Source: FEN-1219 sp963817615
GTDB taxonomy: Bacteria > Pseudomonadota > Gammaproteobacteria > Steroidobacterales > Rariloculaceae
DNA: 64,000 nt
Assembly: GCA_963817615.1 (NCBI GenBank)
Contig: CAWFPH010000003.1
Span: 1,116,001-1,180,000 of the forward strand
Direction: 5' to 3'
Positions 51,397-61,457 of this stretch are shown here, in pieces. Position numbers and translations under genes: made by a program. Under the pieces are notes generated by a model. That model was not told where the DNA came from. It did not search any database and saw nothing but the letters and a program-made list of their open reading frames with translations. Positions within the stretch are counted from its first letter, which is position 1. Each line of letters starts with the position of its first letter.

Positions 51397-54300
51397 TCAC
51401 GCCGTAGCGCTGGCCTCCGTCGCCAGGGCGCGGTGCCATGCGCGTTCGAGCCGCTGCGCGGACACCGGCTGCGACGTGCCGAGCGATTGCGCGTACAGCG
51501 ACACGCGCAGCTCCTCGACGAGCCAGCGGTATTCGACGATGGCCGCAGGCCATGGCCAATCCAGTGGCAGCGACTCGCGCCAGCTGCGCAGGCGCTCTTC
51601 CGCGGTCTCGATTTGCGCCGCGAGCTCGGCATCGCGGCGCTGCCCTCGCCGGTCCCAGCGCACGAGCGCCGCACGCAGAAATCGCGGCACGTGCTTGCGC
51701 CACTCGGGCGGCGTTGCGCTCAAGGGCTTTGGCCCGACGAGCCGCGCGAGCTGCGACCGGAGATCGTCCCGCACGTGCGGCGCGCGTGCGGCCGACGGTG
51801 CGTCGAGCGCACGCTTGAGCTCGCGATAGAGCGGCAATATTTCGCCGAGCAACGCCGTGAGCTCTTCGGCCTCGTCGACGAGGCGAGCGCGGCCGCGCTC
51901 GAGGCACGCGTCCAACTCGCCGCGAGTGCGCGGCACGGGATCGAGCTCGAAGCTCGCATCGGCACTCGCAAGCAGCACGTCGTCCACGAGCGCCAAGTGG
52001 TCGCCGATGCCGTGGTAGGCGAGGACGAGATCACGCTGCGCGAGGAGCCGCCGGCGGATCAGATCCGTCTGCTGGGGCAGGCTCGAGAGCAGCAGCCGGC
52101 GCACCCCGCGCCGATGCGTCTCGTGCGCGGCCGGCCCCGGCGGCAGCAGCCGCAGATCGACCGAGCCGCCCGTATCGACGAGCGCCGGATACAGCGCGAC
52201 ATCGCGCGGCCGTTGCCGCACGAGTACTGCGTCGGGTAGATCCGGGCAGGTCCAAGCTTTGAGCCCGGTCTGCGACCAGACCGACGGGCCGCCTGCCATG
52301 CGGCCGCGGACGGCGCTCGGCCGCGCCCGCTGCAAGGCTCGCAAGTCTCGGCCCTCCACGAGCTCCGCGCCGTCGGGGCCGAGCACGGAGATCCGCAGAC
52401 GCAGATGCGCCGGCAACGCCTGCGTGTCGAGCGCGGCCGGCTCGAGCGTAATGCCGCGGCAGCGCGCGAGCGCCGCCGCGAGCGCGGTCGAGAGCGGCTC
52501 GCGGCGCGGCGCGTTCGAGCTGCGGCAGCACCGCGGCGACCGTATCGGGCAGCGGTACGAGCGCGCGCCGGCGCTCCTTAGGCAGCGCCCGCAGCAAGGC
52601 GGTCACCTGCTCGGGCAGCCAACCCGGCACGAGCCACTCGAGCGGCTCCGGCCTGAGCGCACCGAGCAGTGCGTCCGGCACCGCCAGCGTCGCCCCGTCG
52701 TCGTGGGCGCCCGGCTCGAGCTTGTAGCGCACCGCGAGCGGCTGGCCCGCAAGCACGACCTCGTTCGGATACGCGTCGCCCGGCAGCGTCGCGAGATCGC
52801 GCGTGCCGAGCTCGCCCGCCGAGAATCGGAGGGACCGTTCGTTCTGGTCGCTCGCGCACCAGACCGAAAGGCTCGTACGGTCGTGCACCCCGGCCGGCAA
52901 CCGCGCTTCGTAGAGCGCGGCGAGCACATGGTCGCCGACGTAAAGGTCGCGCTTGCGCAATCGCGCTTCCCACTCGAGCAGACGATTGCGTAGCGCGCGG
53001 TTGTGCGTGAGAAACTCGGGCTCACCATCGCGGGGACCGGCATCGTCCGCGGTGAGCGCGTCGGCGATGAAGATTCGCCGCGCATCTACTGGCCGCACGC
53101 GGCCGTAATCGATGCGCCGCTCGCTCGTGATCCGCATGCCGAACAGCGTCGCGATCTCGCGCGCGGTGACCTGACCGCGCTCGGCGTCCCAGGCCGGGTC
53201 CTCGTACTCGAAGCGCACGAGGTGCGGCACGACCCGCAGCGCCCACCGGGGATTCACCTGCGCCACCGTGCGCAAATAGGCGCGCTCCGTCGCGACACGC
53301 TCCGCGGCCACGAGCCAGCGCGGCCGTTTGCGGGCGAGCGGCGTCCCCGGAAAGAGCTGTGCGCGCGAATCACGGATCCCGCGGTAGACGAGCCCGTCGT
53401 CCTGCTCCGCGATGAAGTCCACGAATGCCGCGAGCACGGCCTGATGCACCGCACGGTAGTCGGCCGCGGCTTTGCGCGTGCGCCAACCGAGCGCCTGGGT
53501 GAGCTCGTGCAGCTGATCGTGCACGTCGTGCCATTCGCGCAGTCGTGCGGCGCTGAGAAAATTCCGGCTGCACCATGCGCGCAGAGCACGCTCGCCGCCG
53601 CGGCGCTCACGCCGGTAAGCCGCCCACAGATTCAAGAACGTCGTAAAGTCGGAGCGCGGATCGGCGAGCTCCTCATGCTTGCGCCTCGCGGCATCGACCG
53701 CGTCCGGCGAATGCTCGCGCGGATCGACGACGCTGAGCGCGGCCGCGATGACGAGCCCCTCGCGCAGCGCGCCATTGCGCTGCGCGACCACGAGCAGCCT
53801 AGCCAAGCGCGGATCGACTGGCAGCCGCGCCATCGTCTTAGCATCAGGGGTGAGCTTGCGCTCCGCGTCGAGCGCACCGAGCACGTGTAAGAGCTGATAG
53901 GCGTCTTGCACGGCCTTCGCGGGCGGCGAATCGATGAACGGAAACTCCTCGATCGGTCCCAAGCCCAGCGCCATGAGGCGGAGCAGCACACCGGCCAGGC
54001 TCGTTCGCAAAATCTCGGGGTCCTGGAACTCGGGCCGTGCCTCGAAATCATCCTCCGCATAGAGGCGCACGCACACGCCGGGCGCGAGCCGTCCGCAGCG
54101 CCCGGCGCGCTGCGCGGCGTTCGCGCGCGCAATCGGCTCCACGCCGAGGCTCTGCACGCGCTGGCGCGCGGCGTAGCGGTTCACGCGCGCGAGACCCGAG
54201 TCGATCACGTAACGGATCCGCGGCACCGTCAGCGACGTCTCCGCGATGTTCGTCGCGAGCACGATGCGAGGCGCCTTCCCCGGCGTCAGGATTCGGCGCT

Positions 54301-55120
54301 GCCGCGCGCTCGTAAGCCGCGCGTAGAGCGGCAAGAGCTCATAGCCCGGAGGGCCCTCGCGCGCGAGCAGCCGCTCCGCATCGTGGATCCAACGCTCCCC
54401 GGGTAGGAACACGAGCATGTCGCGGATCGACGCGGGCTCCGGTCGCTCGGCCGCAAGCTCATTCGCGGCCGCCGTCACGGCCGTTGCGAGATCGGCGTCG
54501 TCGCCGAGCGGCCGATAGCGAGTCTCCACAGGGTAGCTTCGCCCCTCGACCCGCACGATCGGGGCGCCGCCGAAGTGCCGCGCGAAGCGCTCGGGATCGA
54601 TCGTCGCCGATGTGATCACGATCTTGAGGTCGGGCCGCCGCTGCTCGATGCACCGCAAGTAGCCGAGGATGAAATCGACGTTGAGGCTGCGCTCGTGCGC
54701 CTCGTCGATGATCAGCGCGTCGTAGGCACGCAGGTCGCGGTCGCGACGGATCTCGTTCAGCAGTATGCCGTCGGTCATCACCTTGACCAGCGCATCGGGC
54801 CCCGTCTTGTCGGTGAAGCGAACCTCGAGCCCGACGGTCTCGCCGAGGCGCACCTCGAGCTCCTCGGCGAGCCGCGCGGCCACCGCTTGCGCCGCGATGC
54901 GCCGCGGCTGAGTGTGGCCGATCATGCCGCGCACGCCGCAGCCCGCTTCCAAGCAAAGCTTCGGCAATTGCGTGGTCTTGCCGCTGCCGGTGTCGCCGCA
55001 GACTACGATTACGCGGTGCGCCGCGAGCGCCGCCAGGATCTCCTCGCGCGCCGCCGTGATCGGCAACGCCTCGGGGTAGCGCAGCGTGTAGCGCCCGGCG
55101 CGAGGGACCTTCGAGCTCAC
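51397..55120 (-). CDS. hrpA: ATP-dependent RNA helicase HrpA, one frameshift
   Basis: This is a DEAH-box helicase involved in RNA processing and ribosome rescue. The first part (55120 to about 52515) has Walker A 'GDTGSGKTTQ' (42-51), 'LIIDEAHERSL' and 'SATIDPERFARHF', then the helicase-associated domains. Near 52495-52517, in a GCGGCGCGGCGCG tract, the frame must change by one base. The second frame continues 'REPLSTALAAALARCRGITL', 'QALPAHLRLRISV' and runs to the stop at 51397. The corrected length is about 1240 residues, right for HrpA. The GTG start overlaps the stop of the kinase gene by four bases. It is either a true mutation or a sequence error. Confidence 0.88.
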
Positions 55121-56487
55121 AGTCCGCCCGCTCGGCCGAGCTCCACTCGCAGCTCGGCGCCGCCGAGCGGCGAGCGGCCAATGGTCAATGTGCCGTGATA
55201 CAGCTCTGCCGTCTCGCGCGCGACCGCAAGCCCAATGCCGTGCCCCGGTACCGACTCGTCGAGGCGTTTGCCGCGTTCGAACAAAAGCTTCGCCTCGTCC
55301 TCCGAGATCCCGCGGCCGTCGTCGCCGACCGTGACCCGCAGCTTGTCGGCCGAATACACGGCGGTCACGCGCACGCGGCTCGCGCAGTACTTGTAAGCGT
55401 TGTCCATCAGATTGCCGACCAGCTCCGTGAAGTCGCCGGGATCACCGCGGAACACCACCGTCGGCGCGACCGCGATCTCGCAATCGACTCGCTTGTCACG
55501 ATACACCTTGTCCAGCGTCTGCTTGAGGTCGACGATCGCGCCGGCCACCCCCACGGGCTCGGTGCCGAACCCCGTAGCACCGCTCGCACGCGCCCTGCGC
55601 AGCTGGTACGACACGCGCTGATCCATGCGCTCGAGCTCGTGCTCGAGCGCGCCGACCTGCGTCCGATCCGTCCGCGGCCTGAGCTCGCTCAGCAAACTGC
55701 GCATCGCCGCGAGCGGGGTCTTCAAGCTGTGCGCGAGGTCATCGAGCGTGTGGCGATATCGTGCGAGACGCCGGCGCTCGGTGTCGATCAGCGCGTTCAA
55801 GTTGTCCGCGAGACCGACCAGCTCCGACGGATAGTTGCCCGTGAGACTCACGCGCTCGCCGGCCTCGACCTCGCGCACCTGACGCTCGAGGCGACGCAAC
55901 GGCAACAGCACGAATGTGAGCAGGCCGGCCACTACGATGATCATCGTGAGCTCGATGCCCGCGAACCAGCCGATCAGGTCGCGGCGAAACGCGGCTTGCC
56001 GGGCATTGTACGGCTCTAGCGACGCGGCGATCGCGAACGTGTACGGCTCGAGGCGGCCGTCGGCAAACTCCCAGGTGACATTACGCAGCAGCGCCTCGAG
56101 CGGCGGGAAGCCCGGGACGTCGATGCGCACCGTGCGCCGCTCGTTCGTGGCCGGCAACTCGTCCACCGGGAAATCGCGGCCGAGCAGAGACAGCGACTGC
56201 CAAATCGCGTGGCCGTTGCCATCGAACAACGCGCCGTAGAGGCCGGAGTTCGCGACCTCGAATTGAGAGTCGATCGCGTCGGTCGGGAGCGTGAGCTCGC
56301 CGCCGGCGGCCGGCTCCGCGAGCGCGATCAGGCCGAGCACCTGCACGTCGAGCAGCTCGAGCAGCGAGCGCTCCGTGCTCGCGCGAAACGCGATGTCGAG
56401 ACCGACGATCGTGACGGCGAACAGCACGGTCAGCGCGACGCTGACCCACAACACGACACGCGCACGAAGCGATCGGACGAGCGCCAT
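55117..56487 (-). CDS. Sensor histidine kinase, PhoQ-like
   Basis: This 456-residue inner-membrane kinase has two transmembrane helices (about 10-32 and 175-196) around a periplasmic sensor region, then HAMP, then a dimerisation domain with the phospho-acceptor His253 in 'LDDLAHSLKTPLAAM', and an ATPase domain with 'LMDNAYKYC', 'VGDDGRGISEDE' and 'GHGIGLAVARETAE'. It follows a PhoP-like regulator gene by 15 bp. Gene order (regulator, kinase, near purB) matches the phoPQ locus of E. coli, but the signal sensed is not known. Confidence 0.92.
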   Translation of the reverse strand: MALVRSLRARVVLWVSVALTVLFAVTIVGLDIAFRASTERSLLELLDVQVLGLIALAEPAAGGELTLPTDAIDSQFEVANSGLYGALFDGNGHAIWQSLSLLGRDFPVDELPATNERRTVRIDVPGFPPLEALLRNVTWEFADGRLEPYTFAIAASLEPYNARQAAFRRDLIGWFAGIELTMIIVVAGLLTFVLLPLRRLERQVREVEAGERVSLTGNYPSELVGLADNLNALIDTERRRLARYRHTLDDLAHSLKTPLAAMRSLLSELRPRTDRTQVGALEHELERMDQRVSYQLRRARASGATGFGTEPVGVAGAIVDLKQTLDKVYRDKRVDCEIAVAPTVVFRGDPGDFTELVGNLMDNAYKYCASRVRVTAVYSADKLRVTVGDDGRGISEDEAKLLFERGKRLDESVPGHGIGLAVARETAELYHGTLTIGRSPLGGAELRVELGRAGGL

Positions 56488-56502
56488 GCGTCGCGCGCCG
56501 CG

Positions 56503-57195
56503 CTAATGCGATTCGGGAGTGCCGCGCTCGAGCGCGAGACGGTAGCCGCGGCCGCGCAACGTCTCGATGGGCTTGAACTCGGAGTTCGGATCGAGCTTGC
56601 GCCGCAGCCGCCCGATGAATACCTCGATGACGTTGCTGTCGCGCTCGAAATCCTCGGAATAGAGCGCCTCGGTGATTTGCGTCTTCGACAACACTTCGCC
56701 GGCATGCAGCATCAGGTACTCGAGCAGCTTGTACTCGAAGCTCGTGAGCTCGAGCTTGGCGTCGTGGACTCGGACTTCCTGGCTGCGCGTGTCGAGCACG
56801 ATCGGTCCGCACACGAGCTCGGACTGCGCCCACCCGCCGGCACGCCGCAGCAGCGCGTCGACGCGCGCGAGCACCTCCTCGACGTGAAACGGCTTCACGA
56901 CGTAGTCGTCGGCGCCGATCTTCAGCGCCTCGACCTTGTCCTGCCAGCGATCGCGCGCGGTCAGCACGAGAATCGGATATTCCTTGCCATCCGCGCGCAG
57001 CGTCTTGATCAGCTCCACGCCCGACAGAGAGGGTAGGCCTAGATCGACGATCGCAAGGTCGATCGGATATTCCCGCGCGTAGTACAGGCCTTCGCGTCCG
57101 TCCTCGGCACGGTCCACCGCATAACCGGCGGCCTCGAGCTGCGCGGCCAGCGACCGGCAGAGCGCTTGGTCATCTTCTACGAGCAGCAGCCGCAT
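56503..57195 (-). CDS. Response regulator, OmpR/PhoP type
   Basis: This 230-residue regulator has a receiver domain with acidic pocket Asp8-Asp9, phospho-acceptor Asp51 ('LAIVDLGLPSLSG'), Thr79 and Lys101, and an OmpR-type winged helix ('LTSFEYKLLEYLMLHAGEVL' to 'LRGRGYRLALE'). It lies upstream of the cognate kinase and 2 bp after a PepSY protein gene. The start at 57195 is the standard 'MRLLLVEDD'. It is the PhoP-like partner of the kinase. Confidence 0.94.
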   Translation of the reverse strand: MRLLLVEDDQALCRSLAAQLEAAGYAVDRAEDGREGLYYAREYPIDLAIVDLGLPSLSGVELIKTLRADGKEYPILVLTARDRWQDKVEALKIGADDYVVKPFHVEEVLARVDALLRRAGGWAQSELVCGPIVLDTRSQEVRVHDAKLELTSFEYKLLEYLMLHAGEVLSKTQITEALYSEDFERDSNVIEVFIGRLRRKLDPNSEFKPIETLRGRGYRLALERGTPESH

Positions 57196-57197
57196 CG

Positions 57198-57551
57198 TTA
57201 CGAAATCGCGCCGGTTTGACCGTCGACGCGAACCGTTCGAACCCGGCCGTCGTCCCCAAGAATCCGAATCTCGTAGATCACGTGGTCGCCGCGGCTGACG
57301 GCTTCGGCGCGCACTACGCGCCCGTGATAACGGCGCTGCGCGATCGCGGTGGCCTGGGCGAGCGAGATGCCGCCGCCGCGCTGCGCGATGAACGCAGTCG
57401 GCGAGTCGCCGTCGACGAGCGGCACGAGCAAGCTCTTCGGCCGCGCGGCCGCGCTGCCCGCTGCGCCGAGCGCGAGCGCGGCGCCGAGCCACGCACTCAA
57501 CAGGCGACTCGGTCGCAAAGCGCGGAGCAAAGTTGTCGAGCGTTCGGTCAC
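57198..57551 (-). CDS. Exported PepSY-domain protein
   Basis: This 117-residue protein has a signal peptide (about 1-36, 'AAGSAAARP') and a PepSY domain, 'ISLAQATAIAQRRYHGRVV' to 'VRVDGQTGAIS'. PepSY proteins are thought to bind or inhibit peptides or proteases. It is the first gene of the tricistronic unit PepSY-regulator-kinase, an arrangement seen in related two-component loci where PepSY may tune the sensor. It starts with GTG at 57551. Confidence 0.85.
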   Translation of the reverse strand: MTERSTTLLRALRPSRLLSAWLGAALALGAAGSAAARPKSLLVPLVDGDSPTAFIAQRGGGISLAQATAIAQRRYHGRVVRAEAVSRGDHVIYEIRILGDDGRVRTVRVDGQTGAIS

Positions 57552-57703
57552 TCTATCCTACCCGCGGCCGCCGCCGCGCTCGTCGAAGCTTGGAATCGTC
57601 GCGCAGCCCGCGTCAAGGAAACTACGACGCGAACGAGGCTGCGCGTGGAAAAAAGATGCGGCGGGCCGCGAGCCCGCCGCGACCACAAGCCGCATCAATC
57701 GGG

Positions 57704-58231
57704 TCAATGCCTGTACCCGACCGGCCGCACGTCTACAGCGACCCGCACGCGGCTGCCGGGCGGCGAATCGCTCTGCATCGTGTAGTGGCGGCCGCCGTAT
57801 TCGTACGTCACGAGGTAGCCGTCGATTCGCTCTTCGCGCACGCGGTCGCCAACCGTGCGGCACTGCTGCACCGGCACGTCGACGTACGCCTGATTGCGCT
57901 CGGCGCGCTGATTCGCCACCGCGGCGCCGACGCCCGCACCGAGCAACGTGAGCGCATCGCGCCCGCTGCCGCTGCCGAACTGCCGGCCGATCGCGGCACC
58001 GACGATGCCACCCGCAAGTGTCGGGCCGACCGTGCCGTAGGGCCGCGCGGGCTCGCTCACGACTTCATTCCAGCATTCCTGCCGCGGCCGTTCGACCGTG
58101 ACGTAGCGCACGAGCGGCTGCACGCCGACGACGCGCGCGTAAACATACTCCGTTTCCCGATGGCGACCGTCGGCAAGCGCCGCTCCCGAAACGCTGAGCA
58201 CGATCGCAGCCGTGATTGTCTTGACCCACAT
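57704..58231 (-). CDS. Exported glycine-zipper outer-membrane-type protein
   Basis: This 175-residue protein has a signal peptide ('SVSGAALADG', cleavage near 21) and a glycine-zipper 2TM stretch, 'GPTLAGGIVGAAIGRQFGSG' and 'LLGAGVGAAVANQ' (about 68-108). The C-terminal part has 'RIDGYLVTYEYGGRHYTM'. Such proteins resemble the 17-kDa surface antigen family and insert in or bind the envelope. The gene is not clearly in an operon. The CGGxCN-like ends are not present. Confidence 0.85.
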   Translation of the reverse strand: MWVKTITAAIVLSVSGAALADGRHRETEYVYARVVGVQPLVRYVTVERPRQECWNEVVSEPARPYGTVGPTLAGGIVGAAIGRQFGSGSGRDALTLLGAGVGAAVANQRAERNQAYVDVPVQQCRTVGDRVREERIDGYLVTYEYGGRHYTMQSDSPPGSRVRVAVDVRPVGYRH

Positions 58232-58448
58232 GGCACACCTCCTGGCCAGTCCGACCCCCTTCAGGATCGTGCTGCGAGACTAACGGCGCTGCGCTGAATC
58301 GAACCTGAATGCTCGAAAGCCCCGCGCGGGATCTGGCCGCGCGTCGGCGGCGGCTCGGCGCCCGAGCGCGCCGGATTACGCCGGATCGGCTGGCTTTTGC
58401 GCTCGGCCGGTCGGACTTCGCCGCGGGCCGACCGCTCGTCGGCCGACC

Positions 58449-59264
58449 TCAGCCGACGACGGTCTTGGCACGGCGCCAGAGGGCATCGAGGCTCGCGGCG
58501 TCTTGCTGCGGCCAGTCGCGGCCCGACGCATGCACCGCGGCCTCGAGGTGGCGGAAACGGCGCTCGAAGCGCGCGTTCGCGGCCCGCACGCTCGCCTCGG
58601 GATCGACGTCGAGATGTCGGCAGAGGTTCGCGACGCTGAAAATCAGGTCGCCGAGCTCGGCCGAGACGGCTGCGTCGGCGTCTGCACGGCCCGCGGTCTT
58701 GTCCTTCAGCGCCGCGTCGAGCTCCGCAAGCTCTTCCTCGACCTTCGCGCGGACACCGGCCACATCGGGCCAATCGAAGCCGACGGCCGCCGCACGGCGG
58801 CCTAGCTTCGCGGCGCGGCTCAGGCCTGGCAGGCCCACCGGCACGTCGTCGAGCGCACCGTGCTCCGCGCGAGCTGCGCGCTCTGCGCGCTTCTGCTGCT
58901 CCCAGATGCGGCTCTGCTCGTCTGCATCGGTCACTATGCGGCCGCCAAACACATGCGGATGGCGCCGGACCAGCTTCCCGACGATGCCCGCAACGACATC
59001 GCCGAAATCGAATGCCCCTATTTCCTCGGCCAGCCGCGCGTGGAACACGACTTGGAACAACAAGTCGCCGAGCTCGAGCACGAGGTCGTCGAACGCTCGG
59101 CGGTCGATCGCATCGGCCACCTCGTAGGCCTCCTCGATCGTATAGGGTGCGATCGTCGCGAACGTCTGCTCGCGGTCCCAGGGGCAGCCGCGTGCCGGAT
59201 CGCGCAACGCGACCATGACTTCCAGTAACTTCGCTATTGATCGTGTATCTTCATGTTCTGTCAT
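58449..59264 (-). CDS. mazG: Nucleoside triphosphate pyrophosphohydrolase
   Basis: It hydrolyses NTPs to NMP and pyrophosphate. It is 271 residues, close to E. coli MazG. Two MazG domains are seen: the first has 'CPWDREQTFATIAPYTIEEA' and 'LELGDLLFQVVFHA' (EEAYE and ELGDLL metal sites), and the second has 'VEEELAELDAAL' and 'AELGDLIFSVANLCRHL'. The start at 59264 overlaps the end of the Nudix gene by 14 bases. Confidence 0.93.
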   Translation of the reverse strand: MTEHEDTRSIAKLLEVMVALRDPARGCPWDREQTFATIAPYTIEEAYEVADAIDRRAFDDLVLELGDLLFQVVFHARLAEEIGAFDFGDVVAGIVGKLVRRHPHVFGGRIVTDADEQSRIWEQQKRAERAARAEHGALDDVPVGLPGLSRAAKLGRRAAAVGFDWPDVAGVRAKVEEELAELDAALKDKTAGRADADAAVSAELGDLIFSVANLCRHLDVDPEASVRAANARFERRFRHLEAAVHASGRDWPQQDAASLDALWRRAKTVVG

Positions 59265-59892
59265 TGGAAATGATATCCATAAAGCTTCGCAACATTGCGG
59301 CCGTCGCACCCCAAATGCGATGCCCGCCATAACGCAGCTCGGTGGTTCGGAAACGCGTGCCGAGCCGCTCGACCTCGTTCGTCTCCAGATTCGAGCGGTC
59401 GATCGCGAACGCGAGTGGAACCTCGAACGTGCCCGCGACCTCGGTCGGGTCGAGCAGCGGCTCGAAGCCTTCGACTTCGACGACCCCGACGATCGGCGTG
59501 ATCGAGAACCCCGTGCCCGTCAAATGCACGTCGAGCGCGCCGAGCACCTCGACGCATGCGGGGTCGAGGCCCACCTCCTCGTGCGCCTCACGCAGCGCGG
59601 CCGCCACTGGAGTCTCTCCCGGCGCGACGCGGCCGCCCGGAAAGCTGATCTGACCCGCGTGGTCCTTCAAATGTGGGGCTCGCTCGGTGAAGAGCATCGT
59701 GAGCCCGGCTGGACGATCGAGCAGCGCAAGCAGCACGGACGCCGGTCGCGCGGGGCGCTCGAGCGCCGCGAGAAATTCGCTCGAGACGACGCCCGCGAGA
59801 TTCGCGAACAGCCTTTCCCGCGGATCATGGGCCGCGCGTGGCGCGGCGAGCCGCCGCCGGATCTGGGCGATGGTGGGCGTCGGAACGCTCAT
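59251..59892 (-). CDS. Nudix hydrolase, CoA pyrophosphatase-like
   Basis: This 213-residue protein probably cleaves CoA or its derivatives. The Nudix box is 'GGRVAPGETPVAAALREAHE' then 'EVGL', preceded by 'HLKDHAGQISFPG', the upstream signature of the CoA-specific group (NudL/Nudt7). Its stop lies inside the mazG gene, so the two are coupled. Pairing two nucleotide-sanitising enzymes makes functional sense. Confidence 0.9.
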   Translation of the reverse strand: MSVPTPTIAQIRRRLAAPRAAHDPRERLFANLAGVVSSEFLAALERPARPASVLLALLDRPAGLTMLFTERAPHLKDHAGQISFPGGRVAPGETPVAAALREAHEEVGLDPACVEVLGALDVHLTGTGFSITPIVGVVEVEGFEPLLDPTEVAGTFEVPLAFAIDRSNLETNEVERLGTRFRTTELRYGGHRIWGATAAMLRSFMDIISNDRT

Positions 59893-59949
59893 GCGCGTCG
59901 GCCGGCCGGGCGCGCCGGAGGGCTCCCGACGCGCGGCGAACCGCGGGAT

Positions 59950-61335
59950 TCAGCCCTTGATGCCACCCTTCGTGAGCTCGAGCGGATCGAGCAGCGAGCG
60001 CAGCTGCTCGGCCGTGAGGTCCGTCTCCGCCGCCGCGACCTCGCGGATCGCGCGGCCTTCACGGTAGGCGCGCTTCGCGATCGCCGCCCCTTTTTCGTAG
60101 CCGATCACGGGATTGAGCGCAGTCACGAGAATGGGATTGCGCTCGAGCGCTTCGTCGAGCCGCTGCTGATTGACTTTGAACCCCGCGATCGCCGAGTCGG
60201 CGAGCAGGCGGGCGACATTCGCGAGCAGCTCGATGCTCTGCAACAGGTTCAGCGCGATCACGGGCAGCATGACGTTCAACTGGAAGTTGCCGGATTGACC
60301 GGCGACCGTGATCGTGGCGTCGTTGCCGATGACTTGGGCTGCCACCATCGCGGCCGCTTCGGGAATCACCGGGTTCACCTTGCCCGGCATGATGCTGCTG
60401 CCCGGCTGCAGGCCGGGCAACGCGATTTCGCCGAGGCCCGCCAGCGGCCCGCTATTCATCCAGCGCAGGTCGTTCGCGATCTTCATGATGCTCACGGCGG
60501 TCGTCTTGAGCTGCCCGGACAGCTCGACGGCCGTGTCCTGACTGCTGAGCGCCTCGAAATAGTTCTCGGCCGGATGAAAGTCGGCGCCGGTCTCGTTGGA
60601 GAGGGCGGCCGCGAACTGCTGCGCGAATTGCGGGTGCGCGTTGATGCCGGTGCCGACGGCCGTGCCGCCCTGGGCGAGGCCGGTGAGGCGCGGCAGAACC
60701 GACTCGAGTCTGCGCGCGCCGGTCCGCACCTGCGCAGCCCAACCGCCGAGCTCCTGATCGAGCCGCACGGGCATCGCATCCATCAAATGGGTACGTCCCG
60801 TTTTCACGATGCCGGCGACCTCGCGAGCCTTGTCGTCGATGGTCGCAGCGAGATGCTCGAGTGCGGGCAACAGCTGCTCGCTCAGCTCGAGCGTCGCGCT
60901 CACGTGGATCGCGGACGGCACCACGTCGTTGCTGCTCTGGCTCATGTTGACGTGGTCGTTCGGGTGCACGGGCTTGCCGAGCGCACGAGTCGCGAGCGTC
61001 GCGATCACCTCGTTCGCATTCATATTGGAGCTCGTGCCCGACCCGGTCTGGAACACGTCGATCGGAAATTGGTCCTCGTGCGCACCGTTGGCGACCTGCA
61101 GCGCGCTGTCCTCGATCGCGTCCGCCACGTCGCCCGGGAGCAGGTCGAGTGCGCGATTCGCCCGTGCGGCGGCCCATTTGACGAGCCCGAGCGCGCGCAC
61201 GAAGGCGCGCGGCATCCTCAGGCCGCTGATCGGAAAGTTGTTCACGGCGCGCTGAGTCTGGGCGCCCCACAACGCGGCTGCGGGAACCTGCAGCTCGCCC
61301 ATGCTGTCGCGCTCGACGCGAAAATCCGCCGTCAT
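59950..61335 (-). CDS. fumC: Fumarate hydratase, class II
   Basis: It interconverts fumarate and malate in the TCA cycle. It is 461 residues. The start at 61335 gives the standard 'MTADFRVERDSMGELQVP'. The family signature is 'GSSIMPGKVNP'. Other hallmarks are 'FQTGSGTSSNMNANEV' and 'GRTHLMDAMPVRLDQELGG'. It is divergent from purB, another member of the same fumarase/aspartase superfamily, 120 bp away. Confidence 0.96.
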   Translation of the reverse strand: MTADFRVERDSMGELQVPAAALWGAQTQRAVNNFPISGLRMPRAFVRALGLVKWAAARANRALDLLPGDVADAIEDSALQVANGAHEDQFPIDVFQTGSGTSSNMNANEVIATLATRALGKPVHPNDHVNMSQSSNDVVPSAIHVSATLELSEQLLPALEHLAATIDDKAREVAGIVKTGRTHLMDAMPVRLDQELGGWAAQVRTGARRLESVLPRLTGLAQGGTAVGTGINAHPQFAQQFAAALSNETGADFHPAENYFEALSSQDTAVELSGQLKTTAVSIMKIANDLRWMNSGPLAGLGEIALPGLQPGSSIMPGKVNPVIPEAAAMVAAQVIGNDATITVAGQSGNFQLNVMLPVIALNLLQSIELLANVARLLADSAIAGFKVNQQRLDEALERNPILVTALNPVIGYEKGAAIAKRAYREGRAIREVAAAETDLTAEQLRSLLDPLELTKGGIKG

Positions 61336-61457
61336 GACTGCTCCTCGATAAACAATTCGATCCCCGCGCGGCCGAACGCTCGATCCGGGAAGGTTGGAAA
61401 TCGGCGAAGCGTGTATGATGCGCACTCCGAAAACGCTTGTATAGGCTGCGCCGGCCC

